Below, piece by piece: positions 1 to 8,022 of a DNA stretch of 9,823 nucleotides. The notes under the pieces are model-generated. The model saw nothing but the letters and a program-made list of their open reading frames with translations, was not told where the DNA came from and did not search any database. Within the stretch, counting starts at the first letter, position 1; each line of letters starts with the position of its first letter. A program made the translations under genes and the position numbers. The stretch comes from DATIRA01 sp964553405 (GTDB taxonomy: Bacteria; Pseudomonadota; Gammaproteobacteria; Steroidobacterales; Steroidobacteraceae), in NCBI GenBank assembly GCA_964553405.1, contig CAZKLS010000101.1, positions 1 to 9,823 on the forward strand, given 5' to 3'.

Positions 1-2
1 GC

Positions 3-1355
3 CTAGAACTTGTAGTTCAGGTCCAGCTGCAGCCGCTGGTAGTCGAGCTCCGTGCCGACGTCCTTGTTGATCGTATTCAGAAAGTACGTGGCGTTGAGCA
101 CCCAGTTCTTCGCCGGCGCATAGCCGCCCTTGAATACCCAGCCTTCGGTGTCCGTGTTGCCGTTGCCGAAGTCCGAATCGACGAGCTGGGCGTACAGCGA
201 GTCCTTGTCCAGCGCCTGGTAAAACACGCCCGCCTCCCAGGTCCGCCGGTTGCTGGCCTTGCCGAGCATGACACCCGCGCCCCAGGCCGTGTCGTACTCG
301 ACGCCGGAGGCCAGGTTCTGCCCGTATTCCGCCCACAAAGTCAGCGGCAGGTCGCCAATCGGAATCGCCAGCGCAGTGCTCAGCATCACCACGTTGTAGT
401 CGTACTCGAGGTAGTTCCGCGAGTCGCCGTCGAGCCGGTAGGTCGTGTTGCCATTGGGGTTGTTGTTGTAGAGCGGAGTCTGGTTCTTGCAGGCGCCGCA
501 GTCGTAGTAGTGCACCGCGGCCGTCAGCAGGTTGTCGCCGAACAGCGGCGTCTTCAGTCCCAGCTGCCCGCCGAAGATGTTCGTGTCCGCATTCTCGCCC
601 TTCGGGTTCGAGTTGTACTGCTCGGTGATCCACCAGCCGTAGGCGCTGCCGAAGAACATGCCGCGGTCGAAGGTGACCGCGCCGCCCTCGGGATTGAAGT
701 CGCTGTCGTAGAACAGGCTCTGTCCGGGCCGCCAGAACGTGTACTTGTACTTGCCGAGGATCGCGTGCGAGCCGGCAAACCAGTTCCAGTCCACGTAGGC
801 GAGATCCAGGCCGATCGACTTGGTGGTGCCGGTGCCGCCGAGCGTCTGGTTGGTCGAGCGGGGATCGTCGCCGCCGGTCGCGAGCTGCACGGCGACCAGC
901 ACGTCGTCGATCGGCTTCGCCTCGAAGCCGATGCGGCCCCGGATGCGGTGGCGATAGCGGTCCGCCGCATCCTCGACCTTGCCGTCGACGATCCGCTCTG
1001 GACTGATCTGCTCGTGCCGGTAGCGCAGGTCGCCCTTCAACTTGATCTTGCTGGCCCAGTCAGCGCCCTTGACCTTGGAGACCTCGTTGGCCGTCACCGC
1101 GGTTTCCTCGCGCAGGTCCTTGGTCTGGGCCTTCAGGTAATCCATTTCCGCGTCGCGCCGCTCGACCACGGCCTTCAGGTCGGCGTTCTCCGCCTGCAGG
1201 GCGTTGTTGGCGGCCTCGAGCCTGTTGAGTCGCTGCGACAGCGCCTCGAGCTGCGCCTGCATGGCCTGCCAGTCGGCCTTCGACTGTGCACTGGCATCCG
1301 CGGCTGCCAGGACCAGCGCAGCGGTTACGGCCGTCGCCAGGAAAGTATTTCTCAC
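3..1355 (-). CDS. Putative outer-membrane porin with N-terminal coiled coil, probably phosphate-regulated
   Basis: A 450-residue beta-barrel channel precursor for the outer membrane. Residues 1-23 form a signal peptide ending in ASA before Q24. Residues about 27-95 are a heptad-rich coiled coil that probably lies in the periplasm (trimerisation or peptidoglycan contact). From about residue 103 (KIKLKGDLRYRHE) alternating polar/aromatic strands run to a C-terminal Phe in LDLNYKF, the usual BAM recognition signature. This resembles the 'putative porin' family (Porin_5 type) more than classical trimeric porins; OprP-type phosphate porins are an alternative. The start is GTG, with GAGGG seven bases upstream. 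A CGAC pair (C286, C289) lies in a probable loop and could form a disulfide. The gene follows phoR in the same direction after 134 bp, but has its own Pho-box promoter, so phosphate or phosphorylated-compound uptake is inferred. The solute itself cannot be read from the sequence. Confidence 0.82.
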   Translation of the reverse strand: MRNTFLATAVTAALVLAAADASAQSKADWQAMQAQLEALSQRLNRLEAANNALQAENADLKAVVERRDAEMDYLKAQTKDLREETAVTANEVSKVKGADWASKIKLKGDLRYRHEQISPERIVDGKVEDAADRYRHRIRGRIGFEAKPIDDVLVAVQLATGGDDPRSTNQTLGGTGTTKSIGLDLAYVDWNWFAGSHAILGKYKYTFWRPGQSLFYDSDFNPEGGAVTFDRGMFFGSAYGWWITEQYNSNPKGENADTNIFGGQLGLKTPLFGDNLLTAAVHYYDCGACKNQTPLYNNNPNGNTTYRLDGDSRNYLEYDYNVVMLSTALAIPIGDLPLTLWAEYGQNLASGVEYDTAWGAGVMLGKASNRRTWEAGVFYQALDKDSLYAQLVDSDFGNGNTDTEGWVFKGGYAPAKNWVLNATYFLNTINKDVGTELDYQRLQLDLNYKF

Positions 1356-1438
1356 GTTGGTGCCCTCGGGTCGATTACGGCAAACACGGCCGGCGCCGGA
1401 CCGCGTTACGCGTCTCGGAGCCGGGTTCCCGGGGCAGA

Positions 1439-1484
1439 TTTATAGGTCGGAAGTGTTACAGATTCGTTGCAGTGAATGTTTCAG
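1439..1484 (-). promoter_or_regulatory. PhoB-dependent promoter (Pho box plus -10) of the porin gene
   Basis: Read on the minus strand, heptamers CTGAAAC (1484-1478), CTGCAAC (1472-1466) and CTGTAAC (1461-1455) occur at 12 and 11 bp spacing. The E. coli Pho box is two CTGTCAT-like heptamers 11 bp apart. A TATAAA (1444-1439) follows exactly 10 bp after the last heptamer, the normal Pho box to -10 distance, and no separate -35 is needed. The predicted transcript start is near 1432, giving a leader of roughly 75 nt. The array lies just after the phoR stop codon. Confidence 0.75.
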
Positions 1485-1489
1485 CAATG

Positions 1490-2821
1490 CTACGGGCCGC
1501 GGGCCGCGGCGGCCGCAACCGTGCCGGGTTCCCGCGCCAGCAGCCGTTCGGGCGGGAAATGGCAGGTGAACGCGCTCCCTGCTCCTTCGCTGCTCTCGAT
1601 CTGCAGCCGCCCGCCATGACGCTGTAACGCATGCTTAACGATGGCGAGCCCGAGGCCCGACCCGCCCAGCTTTCGCGACCGGCCCGGGTCCACCCGGTAG
1701 AAACGCTCGGTCAGCCGCGGAATGTGCTCGGCCGGGATCCCGATCCCGGTGTCGCGCACCAGGACGTGCCCGCCCTGCGCGTCGGTCCACCAGCGGATGT
1801 GGATCCGTCCGTCGCGCGGCGTGTACTTGACGGCGTTGGAGACGAGGTTCGAGAAGATCGAGTGCAGCTCCGGCTCGGCACCGAGCAGCAGCGAGTCACT
1901 TTCGAGCGAGAGCTCCACCTCGCGCGGATGATCGGGCAGCGCCAGCACGTCCTTCCTCATCAGCGCCAGCATGCCGCCGACGTCGACCGGGTCCTTCGGC
2001 GCCGATGCGCCGGTGGCCTCGAGCTTCGACAGCTCGAGCAGGTCCTGGAGGATGCCGCGCATCCGGTCCGACTGGCGCCGCATCTCCGCGACGGGCGCCC
2101 CCCAGGCGGGGTCGAGCGTGCCGTCCTCCGCCAGCGAATCGAGGTACCCGCTGATCACCGTCAGCGGCGAGCGCAACTCGTGCGACGCGTTCGCCACGAA
2201 GTCCTTGCGCATCGCCTCGAGTCGCGCCTCGGCCGTGACGTCGCGGATGATCAGCAGCTGCTGCCCCGTCGCGCTGGTCGTGACGAGACCGAACGCGAGC
2301 CATCGGTTGCCGTGCTTCGGCATGAAGATCCGCGGGGCCGGCGGGCGCCCGCCACGTTCGAGGTAGGCGACGAAATCGGGATGCCGCACCAGGTTGTCGA
2401 TGCGGATCCCGAAGTCCACTTTGCGGCGCAGGTCCAGCCAGCGACCGGCCGTGCGATTGAACCAGAGGATCTCGCGCTCGGGACCGATCAGCACCGCCCC
2501 GTCCGGCATCGCCGCGGTCATGCGCCGGAATTCCCGGAGCAGCGTCAGCACCCGGCGCTTGTGGAACACCTTGCGGCGGTAGATGCGGCTCGCGATCGCG
2601 ATGACCTCGCCCCACAGCCCGCGCATGTCCGGCGGCCGCTCGACCGTGCGGTTGCGGAGCCAGTGCTCGAAGCGCAGCAGGTTGCGGAGTTCCCAGGCCA
2701 GCAACCCGGCCAGCGCCAGTGCGACCGCCGCCAGCGGTCGTCCGAACAGGAACCCCAGCGCCAGCGCGATCGCAAGCGTGCCGACGATGCCGGTGAGATG
2801 CTGCCAGGCGGGCTTGGACAA
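1490..2821 (-). CDS. phoR: Phosphate regulon sensor histidine kinase PhoR
   Basis: Inner-membrane kinase/phosphatase that phosphorylates PhoB when phosphate is scarce, normally through contact with the Pst transporter and PhoU. The protein has 443 residues, close to the usual 430-450. Two hydrophobic segments (about 11-27 and 29-45) form a hairpin with almost no periplasmic part, typical of PhoR. A PAS-like domain follows (about 95-195). The HisKA H-box is NASHELRSPL with phospho-acceptor H214. The ATPase domain has an N-box (SNLVSNAVKYTP, 324-335), G1 (DTGIGIP, 357-363), an F-box near F374 and G2 (GGSGLGLAIVKH, 386-397). The start chosen is TTG at 2821, because AAGGAGG lies nine bases upstream and the reading frame before it is only antisense-like sequence over phoB. 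It is 22 bp downstream of phoB, so the two are cotranscribed. The C-terminus ends in a short Ala-rich tail with no obvious role. Confidence 0.93.
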   Translation of the reverse strand: MSKPAWQHLTGIVGTLAIALALGFLFGRPLAAVALALAGLLAWELRNLLRFEHWLRNRTVERPPDMRGLWGEVIAIASRIYRRKVFHKRRVLTLLREFRRMTAAMPDGAVLIGPEREILWFNRTAGRWLDLRRKVDFGIRIDNLVRHPDFVAYLERGGRPPAPRIFMPKHGNRWLAFGLVTTSATGQQLLIIRDVTAEARLEAMRKDFVANASHELRSPLTVISGYLDSLAEDGTLDPAWGAPVAEMRRQSDRMRGILQDLLELSKLEATGASAPKDPVDVGGMLALMRKDVLALPDHPREVELSLESDSLLLGAEPELHSIFSNLVSNAVKYTPRDGRIHIRWWTDAQGGHVLVRDTGIGIPAEHIPRLTERFYRVDPGRSRKLGGSGLGLAIVKHALQRHGGRLQIESSEGAGSAFTCHFPPERLLAREPGTVAAAAARGP

Positions 2822-2843
2822 CTCGGGCAGCCTCCTTGCCCGG
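2822..2843 (-). promoter_or_regulatory. Strong ribosome binding site that fixes the phoR TTG start
   Basis: The phoB-phoR gap read on the minus strand contains AAGGAGG followed by nine bases and TTG. No ATG or GTG with comparable spacing occurs nearby in the phoR frame, so this site decides the start and marks the two genes as translated from one message. Confidence 0.7.
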
Positions 2844-3539
2844 TCAGTCCGGTCGCGTCGAGAAGCGGTAGCCCGCTCCCCTGACGGTCTGGATGAAGCG
2901 CTCGAATCCGAACGGTTCCAGCGCCTTGCGGAGTCTGCGGATGTGCACGTCGACGGTACGCTCCTCGACGTAGACGTTGCCGCCCCAGACCCGGTCGAGC
3001 AGCTGGCTGCGAGAGTAGACGCGGTCCGGATGCTCCATGAAGAACTGCAACAGCCGGTACTCCGTCGGCCCGAGCGAGACGGGCTCGCCACGCGCGGTAA
3101 CCCGGTGGCTCGCGAGGTCGAGCGTCAGCTCCTCGGCCTCGAGCGTCTCCGCGGTGCCGGCCGGCGCCGCACGGCGCAGCACGGCGTTAATGCGCGCCAG
3201 CAGCTCGCGCGGGCTGAAGGGCTTCGTGACGTAGTCGTCGGCCCCGCCCTCGAGTCCGGCGACTTTGTCCTGCTCGTCGGCGCGGGCCGTCAGCATGATC
3301 ACCGGCAGGTCCTGGGTATCGCGCCCGCGCTTGACCGCGCGGGTGAGCTCGAGGCCGCTCTGGTCAGGAAGCATCCAGTCCACCAGCAGCAGGTCCGGGC
3401 GTTGATCGGCGATGCTGGCGCGCGCGGCGCTGCAGTCCTCCGCCTCGCGCACGTCGAACCCCGCGCGCCGCAACCCGAACGCGATCATGTCGCGTATCGG
3501 CTTCTCGTCCTCGACGATCAGTATCTGCTTGCCCGTCAT
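2844..3539 (-). CDS. phoB: Phosphate regulon response regulator PhoB
   Basis: OmpR/PhoB-class transcription factor, 231 residues (E. coli PhoB has 229). The receiver domain (1-120) shows the acidic pair E10/D11, phospho-acceptor D54 in the motif DWMLP, switch T84 and K106 in TKPFSP. The winged-helix DNA-binding domain (about 130-229) carries the recognition-helix region EERTVDVHIRRLRKALE and the wing ending GAGYRFS. When phosphorylated by PhoR it binds Pho boxes and recruits sigma70 RNA polymerase. The ATG at 3539 is chosen because the protein then begins exactly at the conserved receiver start MTGKQILIVEDE; the longer open frame upstream runs through tsaB in another frame. No strong Shine-Dalgarno is visible. 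The upstream 49 bp hold a Pho-box-like array, which suggests autoregulation, and two candidate targets (its own gene and the porin) lie in this window. Confidence 0.95.
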   Translation of the reverse strand: MTGKQILIVEDEKPIRDMIAFGLRRAGFDVREAEDCSAARASIADQRPDLLLVDWMLPDQSGLELTRAVKRGRDTQDLPVIMLTARADEQDKVAGLEGGADDYVTKPFSPRELLARINAVLRRAAPAGTAETLEAEELTLDLASHRVTARGEPVSLGPTEYRLLQFFMEHPDRVYSRSQLLDRVWGGNVYVEERTVDVHIRRLRKALEPFGFERFIQTVRGAGYRFSTRPD

Positions 3540-3554
3540 GGCTGCCGTTCTATG

Positions 3555-3594
3555 GTGACGAAATTGCAGCAGAATTACCTCGAAATTATTACAT
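3555..3594 (-). promoter_or_regulatory. Pho-box-like array upstream of phoB
   Basis: Three AATT tetramers lie at exact 11-bp intervals (plus-strand 3562, 3573, 3584). They separate four heptamers which, read on the minus strand, are ATGTAAT, TCGAGGT, CTGCTGC and TCGTCAC. The outer two match the CTGTCAT consensus at about five of seven positions and the inner two match poorly. The AT-rich 4-bp spacers with 11-bp phase are the hallmark of PhoB half-sites. No convincing -10 hexamer can be assigned, and the array overlaps the tsaB stop codon. Confidence 0.55.
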
Positions 3595-4278
3595 TCCCGT
3601 GACGCGGGAAGCCGGGGGTCGCGCCACCGAGTCGCGCAGGTACACCGGCAGCGCGTCCGCCGGTCCGCCGGTTCTGCCCGCCAGGAATTCGATGCTGGCC
3701 AGCCGCGCAACCGCGTCCGCGCGCGGATAGAGGCTGTCATGAATTCGTAACGAAGCCGCCTCGAGCCGCGCCCGCAGCCCGTCGTAGCGGTCGATCGCAT
3801 TGCCGGCCGCGTGCCGCACCGCGGCCGGATCGAACTCGAGCGCTTCGGGTGCCGAGACGCGCTCGTGGCCCAGGCAGTCGAGGCCGTGATCCGTCCGCCG
3901 ATAAAGGCCCCAGTAGATCTCCTTCATCCGCGCGTCGTTGCAGACGAGGATCTCTTCCCCCGATGCCGAGGGCACCTGCGCCGCCACCGCCGCGAGACTC
4001 GAGATCCCCACCACCGGGAGTCCCGAGCCGAGCGCCAGTCCCTGGATCACGCCGGCCGCGATGCGCAGCCCGGTGAACGCACCCGGCCCGCGCCCGAACG
4101 CGAGGCCATCGAGGTCCCCGAGCGCGAGACCCGCTTCCGCGAGCAGCGCATCGACCATCGGCAGGATCAGTTCCGCGTGGCTGCGCTCGGTCATCTCGAT
4201 GCGCAGCAGCACCTCTTCGCCGAGCAGCAGCGCGGCCGAGCAGGCTTCGGTGGACGTGTCGATGGAGAGCAGACGCAT
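3589..4278 (-). CDS. tsaB: tRNA threonylcarbamoyladenosine biosynthesis protein TsaB
   Basis: Cytoplasmic partner of TsaD, TsaE and TsaC in making t6A37 on ANN-decoding tRNAs. TsaB is the inactive ASKHA-fold paralogue that forms the heterodimer with TsaD. Length is 229 residues (E. coli 231). Recognisable features are the N-terminal LLSIDTSTEACSAAL strand-loop, ERSHAELILPMVDALL (31-46, the helix forming the TsaD interface) and the highly conserved GRGPGAFTGLRIA (62-74). The ATG at 4278 gives the standard N-terminus; the bases before it show no Shine-Dalgarno and soon run into the 14-bp repeats. The upstream neighbour is yoaA, as in E. coli, which supports a gammaproteobacterial origin. The rimI gene that often follows tsaB is absent here; phoB follows instead. 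The stop codon TAA lies inside the Pho-box-like array. Confidence 0.93.
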   Translation of the reverse strand: MRLLSIDTSTEACSAALLLGEEVLLRIEMTERSHAELILPMVDALLAEAGLALGDLDGLAFGRGPGAFTGLRIAAGVIQGLALGSGLPVVGISSLAAVAAQVPSASGEEILVCNDARMKEIYWGLYRRTDHGLDCLGHERVSAPEALEFDPAAVRHAAGNAIDRYDGLRARLEAASLRIHDSLYPRADAVARLASIEFLAGRTGGPADALPVYLRDSVARPPASRVTGM

Positions 4279-4293
4279 TGGGGAGAGAGGATA

Positions 4294-4377
4294 GCGGATA
4301 GTGACTAGCGGATAGTGACTAGGGACTAGTGACTAGCGGATAGTGATTGGCGGATAGTGATTAGCGGGTAGCGGGTC
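4294..4377. repeat. Tandem array of six 14-bp units
   Basis: The unit GCGGATAGTGACTA starts at 4294, 4308, 4322, 4336, 4350 and 4364. Units 1 and 2 are identical, units 3-5 differ from them by one to three bases, and unit 6 is degenerate. Each good unit contains TAGTGACTA, which is palindromic around its centre. The array fills the leader of tsaB, leaving only 15 bases between it and the start codon. It is not a CRISPR array because there are no spacers. Confidence 0.9.
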
Positions 4378-4466
4378 GTCAGGAATGGAGTCCGAAGCCC
4401 CTCTCCCGCGCTTCGCGGGAGAGGGCAGGGTGAGGGCTCTCTTCACTAACCGCTAGTCACTAGTCG

Positions 4467-4481
<15 letters not shown>
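4308..4481. repeat. Composite inverted-repeat element around a REP-like hairpin
   Basis: The left arm 4308-4345 and right arm 4444-4481 are inverted copies matching at 36 of 38 positions. Each arm is built from 14-bp units. Between them lie 98 bp that hold two worse tandem units and a REP-like hairpin. The right arm extends into the 3' end of yoaA. A transcript crossing from yoaA to tsaB could fold into a long stem capped by the REP hairpin. No open reading frame or target-site duplication is evident inside, so a MITE-like or REPIN-like origin is only an inference. Confidence 0.8.
4399..4436 (+). repeat. REP-like hairpin, copy 1
   Basis: A perfect 12-bp stem (CCCTCTCCCGCG, 4399-4410, and its complement 4414-4425) closes a CTT loop. 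Two bases later comes the tail GGGTGAGGG (4428-4436). A second copy with the same stem length, loop length and tail, in opposite orientation, occurs at 9769-9816. There is no T-run after the stem, so it is not a standard intrinsic terminator. Confidence 0.82.
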
Positions 4482-6428
<1,947 letters not shown>

Positions 6429-6439
6429 GCCGGCACGAC

Positions 6440-6991
6440 TCAGGTGAACCTGGCCCGGAAACGCAGCAGCGCCGTGGCGCCGGGCGCGAGCGGCCGCGAC
6501 AGGATCCAGCGCAGGTGCGAGTATTCGGCCGGCTGGGCCCTGCGCGCCGGCCGGCCCGGCGCGCTCACCTTCGCCTCTGCGGGCGGGCCGAAACTCGCGC
6601 CGCCGTCCGCCGAGACCTGCACGACGCTCGCCGGCCCGACCGCGGAGCCGCCGATGTACTGCAGGCCCGCCGGCATGGACTTCGTGACGACCACGTCGGT
6701 GACCGGCTCCTTGCCGGGGTTTCGCACCCGAATCGTGAACTGCACCTCGTCGCCGCTGGTGAGCCGGTCCGCCGGCTCGAAGCGCCACGTCCGCCGCCCC
6801 GCCTCGTCCTCGACCGCCTCGAGCCGCTCGACCACGACTTCCGTCTCGAGCGGACCACTGCCGGTGGCGACCGGCGCGGCGGGCTCGGACGGCGCGGCCT
6901 GCTGGGCCTGGGCCGGGATTCCGAGCAGCAGCAGCACGGCCGCGAGGCCGTGGACTGGCATGCGCAGCGGCAGGAAAAGCGCAGGATTCAT
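6440..6991 (-). CDS. Small secreted DUF11-like protein
   Basis: A 183-residue exported protein of unknown function. The N-terminus has a hydrophobic core (HGLAAVLLLLGIP) and a signal-peptidase I-like site AQA before Q30. A low-complexity Ala/Pro linker follows, then a single Ig-like beta domain (about 48-183). That domain carries the pattern GDEVQFTIRVRNPGKEPVTDVVVTK and PAGLQYIGGSA, typical of DUF11/'conserved repeat' domains, and ends at GATALLRFRARFT. The start could be ATG 6991 or the internal ATG 6961 (MPVHGL), which gives a more standard signal peptide; neither has a good Shine-Dalgarno. It is 11 bp upstream of yoaA on the same strand and is probably cotranscribed with it, though a periplasmic protein and a cytoplasmic helicase have no obvious shared role. 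DUF11 proteins usually carry many repeats, so a single-domain form is small for the group. Confidence 0.72.
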   Translation of the reverse strand: MNPALFLPLRMPVHGLAAVLLLLGIPAQAQQAAPSEPAAPVATGSGPLETEVVVERLEAVEDEAGRRTWRFEPADRLTSGDEVQFTIRVRNPGKEPVTDVVVTKSMPAGLQYIGGSAVGPASVVQVSADGGASFGPPAEAKVSAPGRPARRAQPAEYSHLRWILSRPLAPGATALLRFRARFT

Positions 6992-7135
6992 GGCCGGGTG
7001 ACTGTGCTTGAGGGTCGGTCCGTCGGCAAGCGAAATACCGTGCAGGGAACGCGATTTGTCGTTTTTGACTACCCCCCGCAGCTTGGCCCTCGTGGCAAGC
7101 GGGGAAACCGCAGTACGGCCCTGCATTAGCCGAAT

Positions 7136-7164
7136 TTGACAGCTGTCGGGACATGGATTATTGT
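7136..7164 (+). promoter_or_regulatory. Sigma70-type promoter of the phasin gene
   Basis: A perfect -35 TTGACA (7136-7141) is followed after 17 bp by TATTGT (7159-7164), which matches the -10 consensus at four of six positions. Transcription would start near 7171, about 39 bases before the phasin ATG and inside the palindromes described separately. Confidence 0.68.
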
Positions 7165-7168
7165 GCAC

Positions 7169-7192
7169 TGCAGCAAATGCTGCATTGCAGCA
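7169..7192 (+). promoter_or_regulatory. Overlapping TGC-rich palindromes, candidate PhaR operator
   Basis: Two overlapping dyads are present: TGCAGC-AAAT-GCTGCA (7169-7184) and the 15-bp TGCTGCA-T-TGCAGCA (7178-7192). The second contains CTGC-ATT-GCAG, matching the CTGC-N3/4-GCAG pattern reported for the PHA-responsive repressor PhaR of Paracoccus denitrificans. The position over the predicted start site fits repression. No phaR gene is in the window, so the binding protein is inferred. Confidence 0.55.
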
Positions 7193-7209
7193 GAACCGAG
7201 GAGCTACCG

Positions 7210-7785
7210 ATGATCGCCCAGATGCAGGAATTCGTGAGTGAGCAGTCCCACCAGCTCGCCACGCAGGTGTCGAAGATCCGCAAGGAGTCCGTTGAGACGG
7301 CCCGCGAGGCCGCGCTCGGCTCCGCCGAGAACATCAAGTCGCTGAAGGCCCCGGTGCGCACGTTCGCACGCTCGGGCGTCAAGCTGACCAACGTGACGCA
7401 GTCCACGATGCAGAGCCTGATCGAGCTGCAGTCGGACATGATCACGTCCGCGCTGACGGACATGGCGCACCGTCTCGAGCGCGCTTCGCGCGCAGACGAC
7501 GTCATCGACCTGGTCCGTGACCAGATCGAGCTGGTCCCCGCAACGCGCGACCGCATCCTCGAAGATGGCAAGCGCGCCGTCGAGATCTTCAAGCACGCGG
7601 GTCGTGACCTGCGCGGCGTCGCCAAGCACACCTACGAGCGCGTCGTCGAGATGACCGAGGAGGACGTCCCGGCCGTCAAGAAGGCGAAGCGCAAGGCCAA
7701 GACGGCCACCCGCAAGGCGAAGGCGCCGGCCCGCAAGGCCAAGACGACGCGCCGCGGCGGCGCTCGGGCGAAGAAAGCCGCCTGA
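7210..7785 (+). CDS. Phasin family protein with basic histone-H1-like tail
   Basis: A 191-residue protein expected to coat polyhydroxyalkanoate granules. Residues 1-150 are almost entirely helical and amphipathic, with the phasin-like stretch NIKSLKAPVRTFARSGVKLT (41-60) and a second long helix (62-130). Residues about 156-191 are nearly only Lys, Arg, Ala and Thr, with repeated RKAK and KAKR blocks; this resembles the nucleic-acid-binding tail of PhaF, which ties granules to the nucleoid. The start is ATG 7210, preceded by GAGGAG at seven bases; an upstream in-frame ATG (7153) lies before the predicted transcript start and is rejected. The gene has its own promoter, TGC-rich operator and strong terminator, so it is a single-gene unit divergent from the yoaA operon. 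Without a database search the phasin family cannot be proven; another basic helical nucleoid protein is the main alternative. Confidence 0.7.
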   Translation: MIAQMQEFVSEQSHQLATQVSKIRKESVETAREAALGSAENIKSLKAPVRTFARSGVKLTNVTQSTMQSLIELQSDMITSALTDMAHRLERASRADDVIDLVRDQIELVPATRDRILEDGKRAVEIFKHAGRDLRGVAKHTYERVVEMTEEDVPAVKKAKRKAKTATRKAKAPARKAKTTRRGGARAKKAA

Positions 7786-7837
7786 GGCGCGAGAAAAACA
7801 TATAAGATATCGCTAATTTAACGATCTCCCCCTGATT

Positions 7838-7865
7838 GCGCCCTCCTCGGAGGGCGCTTTTTTTT
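7838..7865 (+). terminator. Intrinsic terminator after the phasin gene
   Basis: A perfect 8-bp GC stem (GCGCCCTC at 7838-7845 and GAGGGCGC at 7850-7857) with a CTCG loop is followed directly by eight T residues (7858-7865). It lies 52 bp after the phasin stop and separates that gene from pckG. The stretch between (about 7795-7822) is unusually AT-rich for this window but shows no clear signal. Confidence 0.92.
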
Positions 7866-7933
7866 GTCTTATTCCCGCGATTCACACCTACCCGCGTCGC
7901 GCTCTCGGTGCCCGCAGTCCGCCCTGCGGCGGA

Positions 7934-7939
7934 TATAAT
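7934..7939 (+). promoter_or_regulatory. pckG: Candidate -10 element of pckG
   Basis: A perfect TATAAT stands 83 bp before the pckG start codon in otherwise GC-rich DNA, downstream of the phasin terminator. It would give a leader of about 77 nt. No good -35 is seen at 16-19 bp, so either an activator is needed or the match is fortuitous. CGGAT and ATCCG flank it as a short dyad. Confidence 0.45.
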
Positions 7940-8022
7940 CCGAGGCACTGCATGCGATACGACAGCCTTTTCAAGTGCCGGCCGCACGGGCGCCGGCCCA
8001 GCAAGACGAAGGAAGAAAACGG

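Noticed and set aside
1631..2884. 417-residue plus-strand open frame over phoR
   Set aside because: It is a shadow frame, rich in Arg, Pro, Gln and His with no recognisable motif, and lies opposite a complete histidine kinase.
2822..3091. N-terminal extension of phoR up to 3091
   Set aside because: It overlaps phoB in another frame with Ser/Arg-rich shadow sequence; the TTG at 2821 has an excellent ribosome site.
4294..4377. Possible CRISPR array
   Set aside because: The 14-bp units abut with no spacers, and no cas gene is present.
7081..7100. GCTTGGCC...GGCAAGC dyad in the divergent region, possible small RNA or regulator site
   Set aside because: The stem is short and needs a bulge; it has no T-run or promoter that would support an RNA gene.
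6429..7154. N-terminal extension of yoaA up to 7154
   Set aside because: It reads through the DUF11-like gene in another frame with low-complexity Arg/Gly/Ala; the family N-terminus begins at 6428.
7977..7997. GCCGGC...GCCGGC in the pckG leader as a riboswitch or attenuator
   Set aside because: It is a six-base GC dyad of a kind frequent in this base composition, with no further structure or uridine run.
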